Part shown: positions 44,016-52,640 of the stretch, piece by piece
How the letters are laid out: each line of letters starts with the position of its first letter
Position numbering within the stretch: position 1 is the stretch's first letter
Source of the DNA: Subdoligranulum variabile
Lineage (GTDB): Bacteria; Bacillota; Clostridia; Oscillospirales; Ruminococcaceae
DNA length: 64,000 bases
Assembly: GCA_004554775.1 (NCBI GenBank)
Contig: SFKI01000006.1
Location: forward strand, 62,001 to 126,000
Reading direction: 5' to 3'
The notes under the pieces: model-generated
Told to the model about the DNA's origin: nothing
Databases searched by the model: none
The model's input: the letters and a program-made list of their open reading frames with translations, nothing else
Made by a program: the position numbers and the translations under genes

Positions 44016-45170
44016 ATGAGCAAAAAGGAACCGAAAGTAGCCATCGTACATGACTGGCTGGTGACTTATGCGGGGGCCGATCGTGTCGTCGACTGCATGC
44101 ACCATGCGTTCCCCAACGCCGTGATCTATACGCTGGTATACGATGAAAAACGCATGCCTGCGTGGTTTAAAGACTACGACATCCGCACCACCTGGGTGCA
44201 GAAAATTCCGTTTGCCACCAAGCTTTACAAGGGTATGCTGCCCCTGATGCCCCGCGCGTTTGAGGAGTTGGACCTGTCTGAGTACGACCTTGTGCTGTCC
44301 TCGTCGTCGTCCTGCTCCAAGGGTGTCATCACCCGGCCGGACGCCGTGCACATCTGCTACTGCCATACGCCCATCCGTTATGTGTGGGATTTTTACTATA
44401 CCTACCGCGATAACGCCAACTGGCTCGTACGCAAGGTCATGCAACGCCAGATGCACAAGATCCGCATGTGGGATAAATGCGCGGCCGACCGCGTGGATTA
44501 TTTCATTGCCAACTCGCACTACATCGCCCAGCGCATCAAAAAATATTACCGCCGCGACAGTGACGTGATTTACCCTTGCTGCCATATCAACGAGGCCCCG
44601 TTTGTGGAAAAAGAGGACTTTTACCTCACAGTGGGCCGCCTGACCTGGTATAAGCGGGTCGATCTGGCCGTGCAGGCCTGCACCAAACTGGGCAAACGGC
44701 TGGTGGTCATCGGCGGCGGGGGAGAGATGGAAAAGCTCAAGGCCATGGCCGGGCCTACCATCGAGTTCAAGGGCGGCGGCCTTTCCGACGAGGAGGTGCG
44801 CAGCTACTACCTGCGCGCCAAGGCGTTTTTGTTCCCCGGCGAGGAGGACTTCGGCATCACCCCCGTCGAAGCCCAGAGTGCGGGCACCCCGGTGCTGGCC
44901 TATGGCCGCGGCGGTGCGTGCGAGACGGTGCTGCCCGGCAAAACCGGCTACTGGTTTGCGGAGCAGACGGCCGACAGCCTTGCTGCCTGCATCGAGCATT
45001 TTGAAAAAGACGGTGTCTCTTATAGTAAGGAAGAGATCCGCGCCCACAGCCGCGCTTTCAGCGAGGAACGCTTTGAACAGGAAATCAAAGATTACTGCAC
45101 TCGCCGCATGGCGGACTGGCAGCAGGAACTGCTGGACTGCTCCCACTGGGAGAAGGAGGAACAGGTTTGA
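44016..45170 (+). CDS. Glycosyltransferase family 4
   Basis: The 384-residue protein has the GT-B fold marks of GT4: VAIVHDWLVTYAGADRVV at the acceptor side, CHTPIRYVWD, VGRLTWYKRVDLAV (about 208-221), and EDFGITPVE, the EX7E donor-site motif (about 280). The N-terminal pattern is often seen in mannosyltransferases of surface glycans. It probably adds the second sugar to the primed lipid carrier in the cytoplasm. GGGAGA precedes the ATG. Confidence 0.9.
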   Translation: MSKKEPKVAIVHDWLVTYAGADRVVDCMHHAFPNAVIYTLVYDEKRMPAWFKDYDIRTTWVQKIPFATKLYKGMLPLMPRAFEELDLSEYDLVLSSSSSCSKGVITRPDAVHICYCHTPIRYVWDFYYTYRDNANWLVRKVMQRQMHKIRMWDKCAADRVDYFIANSHYIAQRIKKYYRRDSDVIYPCCHINEAPFVEKEDFYLTVGRLTWYKRVDLAVQACTKLGKRLVVIGGGGEMEKLKAMAGPTIEFKGGGLSDEEVRSYYLRAKAFLFPGEEDFGITPVEAQSAGTPVLAYGRGGACETVLPGKTGYWFAEQTADSLAACIEHFEKDGVSYSKEEIRAHSRAFSEERFEQEIKDYCTRRMADWQQELLDCSHWEKEEQV

Positions 45171-46219
45171 ACCCCATTGTCATCAACGGCACTGTGTTGT
45201 GCGATAATATTACCGGCATCCCCCGCTATGTGTACGAAACCGTTGTGCGGCTGGACAAGCTCATCGAGGGCACCGGCCTGGATGTGCGCATCGCCTACCG
45301 CGACGATGGCCGCCCGATCCACCTGCCGGAGCTGAAAAACATCAAGCTGGTGCCGCTGAAAGCGGTCAAGTATTTTTACAATATGGCCGTGCTGCCCGCC
45401 TATCTGCGGCGTGAGCATGCTTTTTTCGTCGGCCTTGCCAGCGATATGCTCATGACTCGCCGCAGCGTTGTTGTGCTGCACGATATCCGCCCCATCGTCA
45501 TGGATACCGACCGCGGCTTTTTCCGTTTCAAATTCTGGGTACACTGCCTGTCCACCAAGTGGTTTGCGCAAAAGGTGTTCACCGTCAGCTATGACCAGCG
45601 CCAGCTCATCCACGATAAGCTCGGCATTCCGCTGGATAAGATCGGCGTGACCTACAACGGTTGGGAACACATGGCCAAGGTTCAGCCCGACGATTCCATT
45701 TTTGAAAAGATGCCAGGCCTGAAAAAAGGCGGGTATTATTACGCGCTGGGCAGTCTGGCGGCCCACAAGAACTTCAAGTGGATCCGCGAGGTCGCCCGCC
45801 GCAACCCTGACAAGACCTTTGTTGTCGCAGGCGGCAAGGACCTGCGCGCGTTCGGCGATGATACCGAGGCGAAAGACACCCACAATGTGTTCTACCCCGG
45901 CTATGTTTCGGACGCCGAAAACGCCGCCCTGATGAAGCACTGCCGCCTGTTTTTGCACCCGGCGGTGTTTGAGGGATTCGGCATCCCGCCGCTGGAAGCG
46001 CTGGCCCTCGGTGCGCCCATCGCCCTGGCAAAAGCCAGCTGCCTGCCGGAGCTGTACGGCGACACGGCCCGCTACTTTGACCCGTATGATTATGAGGTCG
46101 ACCTCGACGCGCTGGCCGCCCAGCCGGTGGCCCCGCCAGCGGAAGTGCTGGCAAAGTACAGCTGGGATAAAACCGCCGCCTTCTGGCTGGAAGAGATCAA
46201 AAAATACGCTGAACAGTAA
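45167..46219 (+). CDS. Glycosyltransferase family 4
   Basis: A TTG start overlaps the previous stop as TTGA, with AAGGAGG just before it, so translation is coupled. The 350-residue protein has DNITGIPRYVYETVVRL near the N-terminus, ALGSLAAHKNFKWI (about 188-201) and EGFGIPPLE (EX7E, about 267-275). These are typical of retaining GT4 mannosyl- or rhamnosyltransferases. It would extend the lipid-linked glycan. Donor sugar is not readable from sequence. Confidence 0.88.
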   Translation: MNPIVINGTVLCDNITGIPRYVYETVVRLDKLIEGTGLDVRIAYRDDGRPIHLPELKNIKLVPLKAVKYFYNMAVLPAYLRREHAFFVGLASDMLMTRRSVVVLHDIRPIVMDTDRGFFRFKFWVHCLSTKWFAQKVFTVSYDQRQLIHDKLGIPLDKIGVTYNGWEHMAKVQPDDSIFEKMPGLKKGGYYYALGSLAAHKNFKWIREVARRNPDKTFVVAGGKDLRAFGDDTEAKDTHNVFYPGYVSDAENAALMKHCRLFLHPAVFEGFGIPPLEALALGAPIALAKASCLPELYGDTARYFDPYDYEVDLDALAAQPVAPPAEVLAKYSWDKTAAFWLEEIKKYAEQ

Positions 46220-46267
46220 AACTTTGCTGCAAGGCACAGCCTTGCTTATGGAAAGGAAACCCTGCGC

Positions 46268-48664
46268 ATGCTTGTTCTAACCGTTGCCCTTACCGCAGCT
46301 GTCTCCCTGCTTTTTGGGGTGGCCCCGGCCAAACTGGCCCGGCGGCGCGTGCGGCAGCAGGATCTTGCCTGGGCCGTGGGCCTGTGGCTGGCCACCTGGG
46401 TATTTGCCCTGTGCGCCTACCACCGCCCTGGGCTTACCACCGGGTTCGATGCGTTCCGTCTGGTTGCCATTACGGCGCTGTGCGGCTGGGCATCTTTTTG
46501 CGTGGCCGGGCTGCGCAGCTTCGGCGGGCGCGGGCTGCGGTTTGTGGTGCCGCTGCTGCTGGCAGCGGCACTGGGCGGCGAGGTGTTCGTGGGCAATGTG
46601 ACCTACTTCAACACCCACAGCTACCAGCCGTTCCAGCTGCTGGATTATCTGGACCCCAACGTCAATGTCATCCGGGGGCAGGGGAGTATCTCACTGGACG
46701 AAAGCCACACCTACATGCGCTTTTTGAACATCGACCAGCCCATCTATAACCTGAGCATGGATGGTCTGACCAATGATGACACCGACCCGCTGCATGGGGA
46801 CAGCTTCTTCAACTTCCGCATCAACGCCACCGACGAAGCAAACTCCAACCTGAACTACTTCGGCACCTGGCAGATGGCGCCCCAGTCGCCCCGCAGCCAG
46901 GCCATCAGCCTGGATCTGACCGGCAGTGTCGGCACGATGGAACTGACTGCCTCGGGCTACAGCACCGCATTTGCGGAGTTTCCGATCGCCGTCACCTTCA
47001 CCGGCATCACGGCCAACGCACCGCGCCCGCTGCGCTTCTCGCTGCTGCGGTGCGCTGCGGTATTTCTGGCGCTGCTGGCCATCTATGCACTGCGCCCGCA
47101 AAGCGGCCTGTGGCACCGCCGCTGGCTGGCGGGCAATGTCTGCGACCGTGCCGCCGGTGCCGTGCTGGCCACAATTTTGGCCGCCTTTGTGGTGGCCGTG
47201 CCGTTCTGGGAGCCGGGCAACACCGGCCTTGCGACCGAAAACTACAACGTCGCGTTCTGGGACCACGAGAGCAAGGTAAGCTTTGTGTATGAGCAGTACG
47301 GCGCGTTGGCGCACAGCCTGCTCAATGGCCGCCTGGATCTTGAGCAGGACCCGCCGGAATCGCTGCTGGCACTCGATAACCCCTACGATTCCACCGCCCG
47401 CGATGCCGCACAGGTCAACAGCCTGTGGGATCATGCGTATTATAACGGACGTTACTACGTCTATTTCGGCATTGTGCCGTGCCTGCTGTTCCAGCTGCCG
47501 TTTGAGGCCATTACCGGCATCCAGAACCTGGCCTATCCGCCCTGTATGATCGTGATAGGGCTGCTGTTCCTGCTGGCAAGCTTCGGCGCAGTCAACCAGG
47601 CGGTGCGCCGCTGGTTCAGCCAGGCATCCTCGGCTGCGTATCTGTTAAGCGTCGCGGCCATTGTGCTGGGCAGCCAGCTCTACTACCTGTTTGTGCGGCC
47701 TTACATTTATGAGTACGCCATCGTCTGCGGCGCTTCGCTGCTCATGCTGGCGCTCTGGCTCTGGCTTTCCGCCGCCAATACGCCTATGGAGCATCGCGGA
47801 GCGCTGGTAACAAAGCTTGCGCTGGGCAGCTTGTTCATGGCGCTCGTGGCGGGCTGCCGCCCCCAGATGGAACTGTTCGCCGCGCTGGCCCTGCCCATTT
47901 TCTGGCAGCGGTACATCACCCAAAAGCGGCTGCGCAGCCGCGCCGGGGCGGGGGAGGCTGTAGCTTTTCTGCTGCCGGTCGTGCTGGTGGCGGCGGGCCT
48001 TATGTGGTACAACTACGCCCGGTTCGGTTCACCCTTTGACTTTGGCGCAAACTACAACCTCACCGGCAACGATATGACCAAGCGCGGCTTTAACATGGTG
48101 CGCATCGGCCCGGCGGTATTTACCAGCTTGTTCGACCTGCCGCGCCTGAAAAGCGTTTTCCCGTTCTTGCAGGAGACCGAAGTCACCACCAATGCCATCG
48201 TGCGCACCATCAGCGAGCCGTTTGTGGGTGGCATGCTGGCGGCAACGCCGTTCACCTGGGCACTGGGTCTGCTGTTGCTGCCGCAGACCCGTCAGAGCCT
48301 GCGCCGCCGCCCCGGTGCCGGCGGGCTTGCCTGGCTGGCTGTGGCCGGGATGGTCATCATTACGGTGGTCGACTGCGAGATGGCCGGTGTGCTTTACCGA
48401 TACTTGATGGATTACAGCCCCGTGCTGCTGTTGGGCGCGGCGCTCTGCTGGCTGCTGGCCGAGACCGTGCTGGCCCGCCGTGCCGCCACGGGCGAAACGC
48501 TGGCCGTCACCCTGCTGCCGGTGCTGCGCATCGCCATGGCTGCCGCTGTGGCATGGAGCGCGGTGTATCGTTTCTTCACCCTTTTTGCCACCCAGCCGTG
48601 GCTGCAAGGCCTGAATCCCTCGCTGTACTTTGACGTGGCCCGTCTGGTGCAATTCTGGATGTAA
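46268..48664 (+). CDS. Large polytopic membrane protein of the glycan operon
   Basis: The 798-residue protein has three to four membrane segments at the N-terminus (about 1-110). A soluble, beta-rich exoplasmic domain (about 115-255) follows, then about ten more membrane segments. A loop near residues 340-400 holds acidic and Tyr-rich motifs (NGRLDLEQDPPESLLALDNPYD), as in GT-C enzymes, and YYNGRYYVYFGIVP follows. I do not recognise a named family. In this context it may be a polymerase or a membrane glycosyltransferase acting outside the cell. GGAAAGGAAA precedes the start. Confidence 0.6.
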   Translation: MLVLTVALTAAVSLLFGVAPAKLARRRVRQQDLAWAVGLWLATWVFALCAYHRPGLTTGFDAFRLVAITALCGWASFCVAGLRSFGGRGLRFVVPLLLAAALGGEVFVGNVTYFNTHSYQPFQLLDYLDPNVNVIRGQGSISLDESHTYMRFLNIDQPIYNLSMDGLTNDDTDPLHGDSFFNFRINATDEANSNLNYFGTWQMAPQSPRSQAISLDLTGSVGTMELTASGYSTAFAEFPIAVTFTGITANAPRPLRFSLLRCAAVFLALLAIYALRPQSGLWHRRWLAGNVCDRAAGAVLATILAAFVVAVPFWEPGNTGLATENYNVAFWDHESKVSFVYEQYGALAHSLLNGRLDLEQDPPESLLALDNPYDSTARDAAQVNSLWDHAYYNGRYYVYFGIVPCLLFQLPFEAITGIQNLAYPPCMIVIGLLFLLASFGAVNQAVRRWFSQASSAAYLLSVAAIVLGSQLYYLFVRPYIYEYAIVCGASLLMLALWLWLSAANTPMEHRGALVTKLALGSLFMALVAGCRPQMELFAALALPIFWQRYITQKRLRSRAGAGEAVAFLLPVVLVAAGLMWYNYARFGSPFDFGANYNLTGNDMTKRGFNMVRIGPAVFTSLFDLPRLKSVFPFLQETEVTTNAIVRTISEPFVGGMLAATPFTWALGLLLLPQTRQSLRRRPGAGGLAWLAVAGMVIITVVDCEMAGVLYRYLMDYSPVLLLGAALCWLLAETVLARRAATGETLAVTLLPVLRIAMAAAVAWSAVYRFFTLFATQPWLQGLNPSLYFDVARLVQFWM

Positions 48665-48681
48665 AGATTGGAGAATCTCAA

Positions 48682-49626
48682 ATGGATAAGATCGCAGTTC
48701 TCATCCCCTGCTACAACGAATCCAAGACCGTGGAAAAGGTGGTGACGGATTTTCGCCGCGTCCTGCCCGAAGCCACCGTCTATGTCTACGATAACAACTC
48801 GACCGACGGCACCGCCGAACTGGCCGCCAAAGCCGGGGCCGTCGTCCGGCATGAGTACCAGCAGGGCAAGGGCAATGTCATGCGCCGCATGTTCCGCGAG
48901 ATCGATGCCGAAGCCTACGTGCTGGTGGATGGCGACGATACCTACCCCGCTGAAGCTGCGCCCGAGATGGTGGCCGCTGTCACTGACCGCCAGGCCGATA
49001 TGGTCGTGGGCGACCGCCTGTCCAGCACCTACTACACCCAGAACAAACGCCCGTTCCACAACTTTGGCAACGACCTTGTGCGCTTTTGCACCAACCACCT
49101 GTTTGGCGGCAAAATCAAGGATATCATGACGGGCTACCGTGCGTTCAGCTACCAGTTCGTCAAAACCTACCCCGTGCTGTCCCGCGGGTTTGAAATCGAG
49201 ACGGAGATGACCATCCACGCCTTGCAGCGCAACATGCAGGTGGAAAATGTCGTCATTGACTACCGCGACCGCCCCGAGGGCTCCGAAAGCAAGCTGAACA
49301 CCTATTCGGACGGCTTCAAGGTGCTGGGCACCATCGCGCGGCTCTTCAAAAACTACCGCCCGTTCCTGTTCTTCGGCATCCTGGCGGCGATCCTGGCTGT
49401 GTTCGGCATCGGGTTTATGATCCCCGTGCTCAACGAGTATTTCCACACCGGCCTTGTGCCCCGCTTCCCGACCTTGATCGTCTGCTGCTTCGTGCTGGTG
49501 GCGGCGCTGCTGCTGTTCATCTCCGGCGTCATCCTTTCCAGCCAGCTGGCGAAAGATGCCCGCGACTTTGAGTTCCAGCTGCAAACTGTGCAGCATTGGC
49601 GCAGCAGCGCAAAAAAGGAGAATTGA
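48682..49626 (+). CDS. Glycosyltransferase family 2, DPM1/GtrB-like
   Basis: The 314-residue protein has a GT2 head: VLIPCYNESKTVEKVV (6-21), YDNNSTDGTAELA, VDGDDTYP (DxD metal motif, about 90-97) and MTGYRAFSYQFVK. Two C-terminal membrane helices (about 230-255 and 265-290) anchor it. Such enzymes make polyprenyl-phosphate-linked glucose, mannose or related sugars, which feed GT-C enzymes outside the membrane. This complements the membrane proteins of both glycan clusters. Confidence 0.9.
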   Translation: MDKIAVLIPCYNESKTVEKVVTDFRRVLPEATVYVYDNNSTDGTAELAAKAGAVVRHEYQQGKGNVMRRMFREIDAEAYVLVDGDDTYPAEAAPEMVAAVTDRQADMVVGDRLSSTYYTQNKRPFHNFGNDLVRFCTNHLFGGKIKDIMTGYRAFSYQFVKTYPVLSRGFEIETEMTIHALQRNMQVENVVIDYRDRPEGSESKLNTYSDGFKVLGTIARLFKNYRPFLFFGILAAILAVFGIGFMIPVLNEYFHTGLVPRFPTLIVCCFVLVAALLLFISGVILSSQLAKDARDFEFQLQTVQHWRSSAKKEN

Positions 49627-49628
49627 AA

Positions 49629-50741
49629 ATGCAGTATGATTATCTAATCGTCGGTGCCGGTCTGTTCGGATCCGTCTTTGCCCACGAGGCCGCTGCCGCC
49701 GGCAAAAGGTGCCTGGTCATTGATAAGCGCAGCCACATCGCCGGCAATATCTATACCGAGGATGTCGAGGGCATCGCCGTCCACCGCTACGGTGCGCACA
49801 TCTTCCACACCAATAATAAAGAGGTGTGGGACTATGTCAACCGCTTTGCCACCTTCAACCGCTACACCAACTCCCCGGTGGCAAACTACAAGGGTGAGCT
49901 GTACAACCTGCCGTTCAACATGAACACCTTTACCAAGATGTGGGGCGTCATTACCCCCGCCGAGGCCGAGGCCAAAATTGCTGAGCAGCGCGCCGCCCAC
50001 TATACCGCCGAGCCGAAAAACCTCGAGGAGCAGGCCATCAACCTCGTCGGCACCGATATCTACGAGAAGCTCATCAAGGGCTACACCGAAAAGCAGTGGG
50101 GCCGCCCCTGCACCGAACTGCCCGCCTTTATCATCAAGCGCCTGCCCGTGCGCCTGACCTTTGATAATAACTATTTCAACGCCTTGTATCAGGGCATCCC
50201 CAACGAGGGATACACGGCCCTGGTGGCTAACCTGCTCGACGGCATCGAGGTTCGCCTCGACACCGACTACCTGGCCGACAAGGCCGCACTGGACGCTTTG
50301 GCCGATAAGGTCGTCTACACCGGCCCCATCGACGCCTACTTCGGCTGCAAGCTCGGCGCGCTGCAATACCGCAGCGTCCGCTTTGAGACCGAGACGCTCG
50401 ACACCCCCAATTATCAGGGCAATGCTGTCATCAACTATACCGACGCCGAGACCCCCTATACCCGCATCATCGAGCACAAGCATTTTGTCTTTGGCTCCAC
50501 CGAGCCGGGCACCAAGACGGTCATCAGCCGCGAATACTCGGCCGAGTGGAAACCCGGCGACGAGCCGTACTACCCCGTCAACGATGCGCAGAACGGCGTG
50601 CTGTATGAGCAGTACAAGGCCCTGGCCGATGCCGAGGGCAAGGTCCTCTTCGGCGGCCGCCTGGGCGAGTACAAGTATTACGATATGGACCGCGTGATCG
50701 AATCCGCCCTGGCCCGTGTACAGGCCGAACTGGCAAAATAA
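49629..50741 (+). CDS. glf: UDP-galactopyranose mutase
   Basis: The ATG at 49629 follows AAAAAGGAG. The 370-residue flavoenzyme has LIVGAGLFGSVFAHEAA (7-23), HRYGAHIFHTNNKEVWDY, YTEKQWGRPCTELPAFIIKRLP (about 152-173) and YTGPIDAYFGCKLGALQYRS. It isomerises UDP-galactopyranose to UDP-galactofuranose. Its presence predicts galactofuranose in the glycan made by this operon. No separate galactofuranosyltransferase is obvious, so one of the GT proteins must serve. Confidence 0.96.
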   Translation: MQYDYLIVGAGLFGSVFAHEAAAAGKRCLVIDKRSHIAGNIYTEDVEGIAVHRYGAHIFHTNNKEVWDYVNRFATFNRYTNSPVANYKGELYNLPFNMNTFTKMWGVITPAEAEAKIAEQRAAHYTAEPKNLEEQAINLVGTDIYEKLIKGYTEKQWGRPCTELPAFIIKRLPVRLTFDNNYFNALYQGIPNEGYTALVANLLDGIEVRLDTDYLADKAALDALADKVVYTGPIDAYFGCKLGALQYRSVRFETETLDTPNYQGNAVINYTDAETPYTRIIEHKHFVFGSTEPGTKTVISREYSAEWKPGDEPYYPVNDAQNGVLYEQYKALADAEGKVLFGGRLGEYKYYDMDRVIESALARVQAELAK

Positions 50742-50758
50742 TAAAAAGTTACAAAACT

Positions 50759-50794
50759 GCCGCACTGTGTTTTTGCAGTGCGGCGCTGTTTTTT
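50759..50794 (+). terminator. Terminator of the second glycan operon
   Basis: A perfect 9-bp stem (50759-50767 with 50776-50784) is followed within five bases by TTTTTT. Confidence 0.85.
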
Positions 50795-50818
50795 CCGGCA
50801 GCGCCCCTTGCCGCCGCC

Positions 50819-50847
50819 TTGCTTTTTGCCCCGTAATGGGATATAAT
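50819..50847 (+). promoter_or_regulatory. Promoter of the rpe-rnfDEA operon
   Basis: TTGCTT (50819-50824) and TATAAT (50842-50847) are 17 bases apart. A leader of about 90 bases with a GGCGC/GCGCC hairpin precedes rpe. Confidence 0.75.
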
Positions 50848-50941
50848 AAACTCGACTATCTGTGTGGGCGCTGCAACCGCGCCGCACAAAGTCCGTAGAG
50901 GGAAAAGCGCCTGCGCGCTGAAAACAGGGAGAATATAAATT

Positions 50942-51598
50942 ATGACGAAGATCGCCGCTTCGATTTTGTCTGCTGATTTCGCGGATCTTGCCGCTGACTG
51001 CCGCCGCCTGCTGGTGCAGGGGACAGACCTTTTGCATTTTGACGTGATGGACGGCCATTTTGTGCCCAACATCAGCTTTGGCGCCCCGGTGCTGGACTGC
51101 CTGCACAAAGCGCTGCCGGATGTTTACTATGATGTCCACCTGATGATCAGCGACCCCGTCAAGTACGCGCCGGATTTCGCCAAGGCGGGCGCAAACCTTA
51201 TCACCTTCCACCTCGAAGCCGTGCCCGATGCCGTCGCCGAGACCATCGCCGCCATCCGCGCCACGGGCTGCCGGGTGGGCATCAGCATCAAGCCGGGCAC
51301 CCCGGCCCAGGCCGTCTACCCGTATCTCGACGACCTCGATCTTGTGCTGGTCATGTGCGTGGAGCCCGGCTTCGGCGGGCAGAAATTCATGCCCTCGGCG
51401 CTGGAAAAGCTCGACGCCCTGCGCACGGAGCGTGACCGCCGCGGCCTGCATACCCTGCTGGAAGTGGACGGCGGCGTCAACACAGAGACCGGCCCCCAGT
51501 GCGCCGCCGCCGGTGCCGACTGGCTTGTGACCGGCAGCGCCCTGTTCAAAGCCAAAGATCCCGCCGCCGTCATCACCACGCTGCACGGCAGCCATTAA
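50942..51598 (+). CDS. rpe: Ribulose-phosphate 3-epimerase
   Basis: The 218-residue TIM barrel has IAASILSADFADLAADC (4-20), LHFDVMDGHFVPNISFG (about 33-49), VHLMISDP (about 65-72), MCVEPGFGGQKFMP (about 139-152) and EVDGGVN (about 174-180). These are all metal and phosphate motifs of Rpe. It interconverts ribulose-5-phosphate and xylulose-5-phosphate. It is the first gene of an operon that continues into the rnf-like genes. Confidence 0.96.
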   Translation: MTKIAASILSADFADLAADCRRLLVQGTDLLHFDVMDGHFVPNISFGAPVLDCLHKALPDVYYDVHLMISDPVKYAPDFAKAGANLITFHLEAVPDAVAETIAAIRATGCRVGISIKPGTPAQAVYPYLDDLDLVLVMCVEPGFGGQKFMPSALEKLDALRTERDRRGLHTLLEVDGGVNTETGPQCAAAGADWLVTGSALFKAKDPAAVITTLHGSH

Positions 51599-51620
51599 CC
51601 CAAAGGAGAACCCAAGCCCC

Positions 51621-52640
51621 ATGGCAAAACAACCTACGATCGAACGCAGCGAGAACTATGGATACTATAGCGACTTGCTGTGGTGCGCCGTGCCCCTGAC
51701 CGGCATGGCCTGGTATTATTACGGCCTGCGCCCCGTGCTGCTGATGCTGGCGGCGCTGCTGACAGCCTACCTGTGCGACTGCGCGCTGGCCCCGCTGCAT
51801 GGCGAGGGCTACCGCTCCCACGAGCCATCCAGCGAATGCTTTGCCGCGCTGATCGTGCTGATGATGCCCGCCAGCATTTCCTACGGCATCGTCATTACTG
51901 CCGTCATTGCGGCCGTGCTCGTCAAAGAGGCCTTCGGTGGCGAGGGACACTATCCCTTTCACCCGGCAGCGGTGGGCGTTGCCATCGCCGGCGTTTCTTG
52001 GCCGGAGCGTGTCTATTATTACCCGGCGGCGGGCACCCAGCTGCCGCTGTTTGGCGAGGTCAACGTCAATCTTGTGCAGGGCATGAACGAGACCCTGCGC
52101 AGCGGTGGCCTGCCCAGCGCCAGTACCATCAATCTGCTTACCGGCAATGTGTCGGCGGGCATCGGCACCGGCGCGGCGCTGGTTATTTTGGCCTGCGGAC
52201 TGTTCCTGCTCGTGCGCGGGCGGGTGCGCCCCTCAGTGCTCATCCCGTTCATGATCGCCGTCGTCGGCATCCCCTGGCTGTTCCCGCACCTGAACGAGCT
52301 GCCCGTTTTCAGCTGGCCGTGGGAGTATGTGCGTCAGCGCATCTATCTGGAAAAATACACGCTGCTGTCCGGCACAGCGCTGTTCGGCGCGTTTTTCCTG
52401 ATCTGTGAGCCGGTCACGATGCCCAACCGCACCAGCAGCCGTCTGATCTACGGCACAGCACTGGGCATTGCGACCTACGCGTTCCGCAGACTCAGCTCGT
52501 ATCAAAGCGCCGTCTGCTTTGCGCTGCTGATCGTCGGCGCAATCCCCGAATGGCTGGACCTCATCAGCCACCGCACCGAGCGTATTCGCTTTATGAAGAA
52601 GGAGGAACAGCGTCTTGCCAAATCCACAAAACCGGAATGA
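51621..52640 (+). CDS. rnfD: Divergent RnfD/NqrB-like membrane subunit
   Basis: The 339-residue protein has about nine membrane segments and the family pattern of RnfD/NqrB. This includes SHEPSSECFAALIVLMMP, FGGEGHYPFHPAAVGVAI (FHPA for the usual FNPA) and LTGNVSAGIGTGAALVILACG. The flavinylation region appears as PSASTINLLTG, with Thr169 where RnfD/NqrB carry the FMN-linked Thr (SGAT motif); the context is altered. RnfD normally passes electrons between FMN and the Na+-translocating membrane core. It is followed by rnfE- and rnfA-like genes, but no rnfC, rnfG or rnfB is present. Confidence 0.82.
   Translation: MAKQPTIERSENYGYYSDLLWCAVPLTGMAWYYYGLRPVLLMLAALLTAYLCDCALAPLHGEGYRSHEPSSECFAALIVLMMPASISYGIVITAVIAAVLVKEAFGGEGHYPFHPAAVGVAIAGVSWPERVYYYPAAGTQLPLFGEVNVNLVQGMNETLRSGGLPSASTINLLTGNVSAGIGTGAALVILACGLFLLVRGRVRPSVLIPFMIAVVGIPWLFPHLNELPVFSWPWEYVRQRIYLEKYTLLSGTALFGAFFLICEPVTMPNRTSSRLIYGTALGIATYAFRRLSSYQSAVCFALLIVGAIPEWLDLISHRTERIRFMKKEEQRLAKSTKPE

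Noticed and set aside
42216..45146. A 976-codon open frame on the minus strand
   Set aside because: It lies opposite the priming transferase and GT4 genes, which have clear motifs. Its translation is rich in His, Gln, Val and Ala without any domain, typical of antisense frames in GC-rich DNA.
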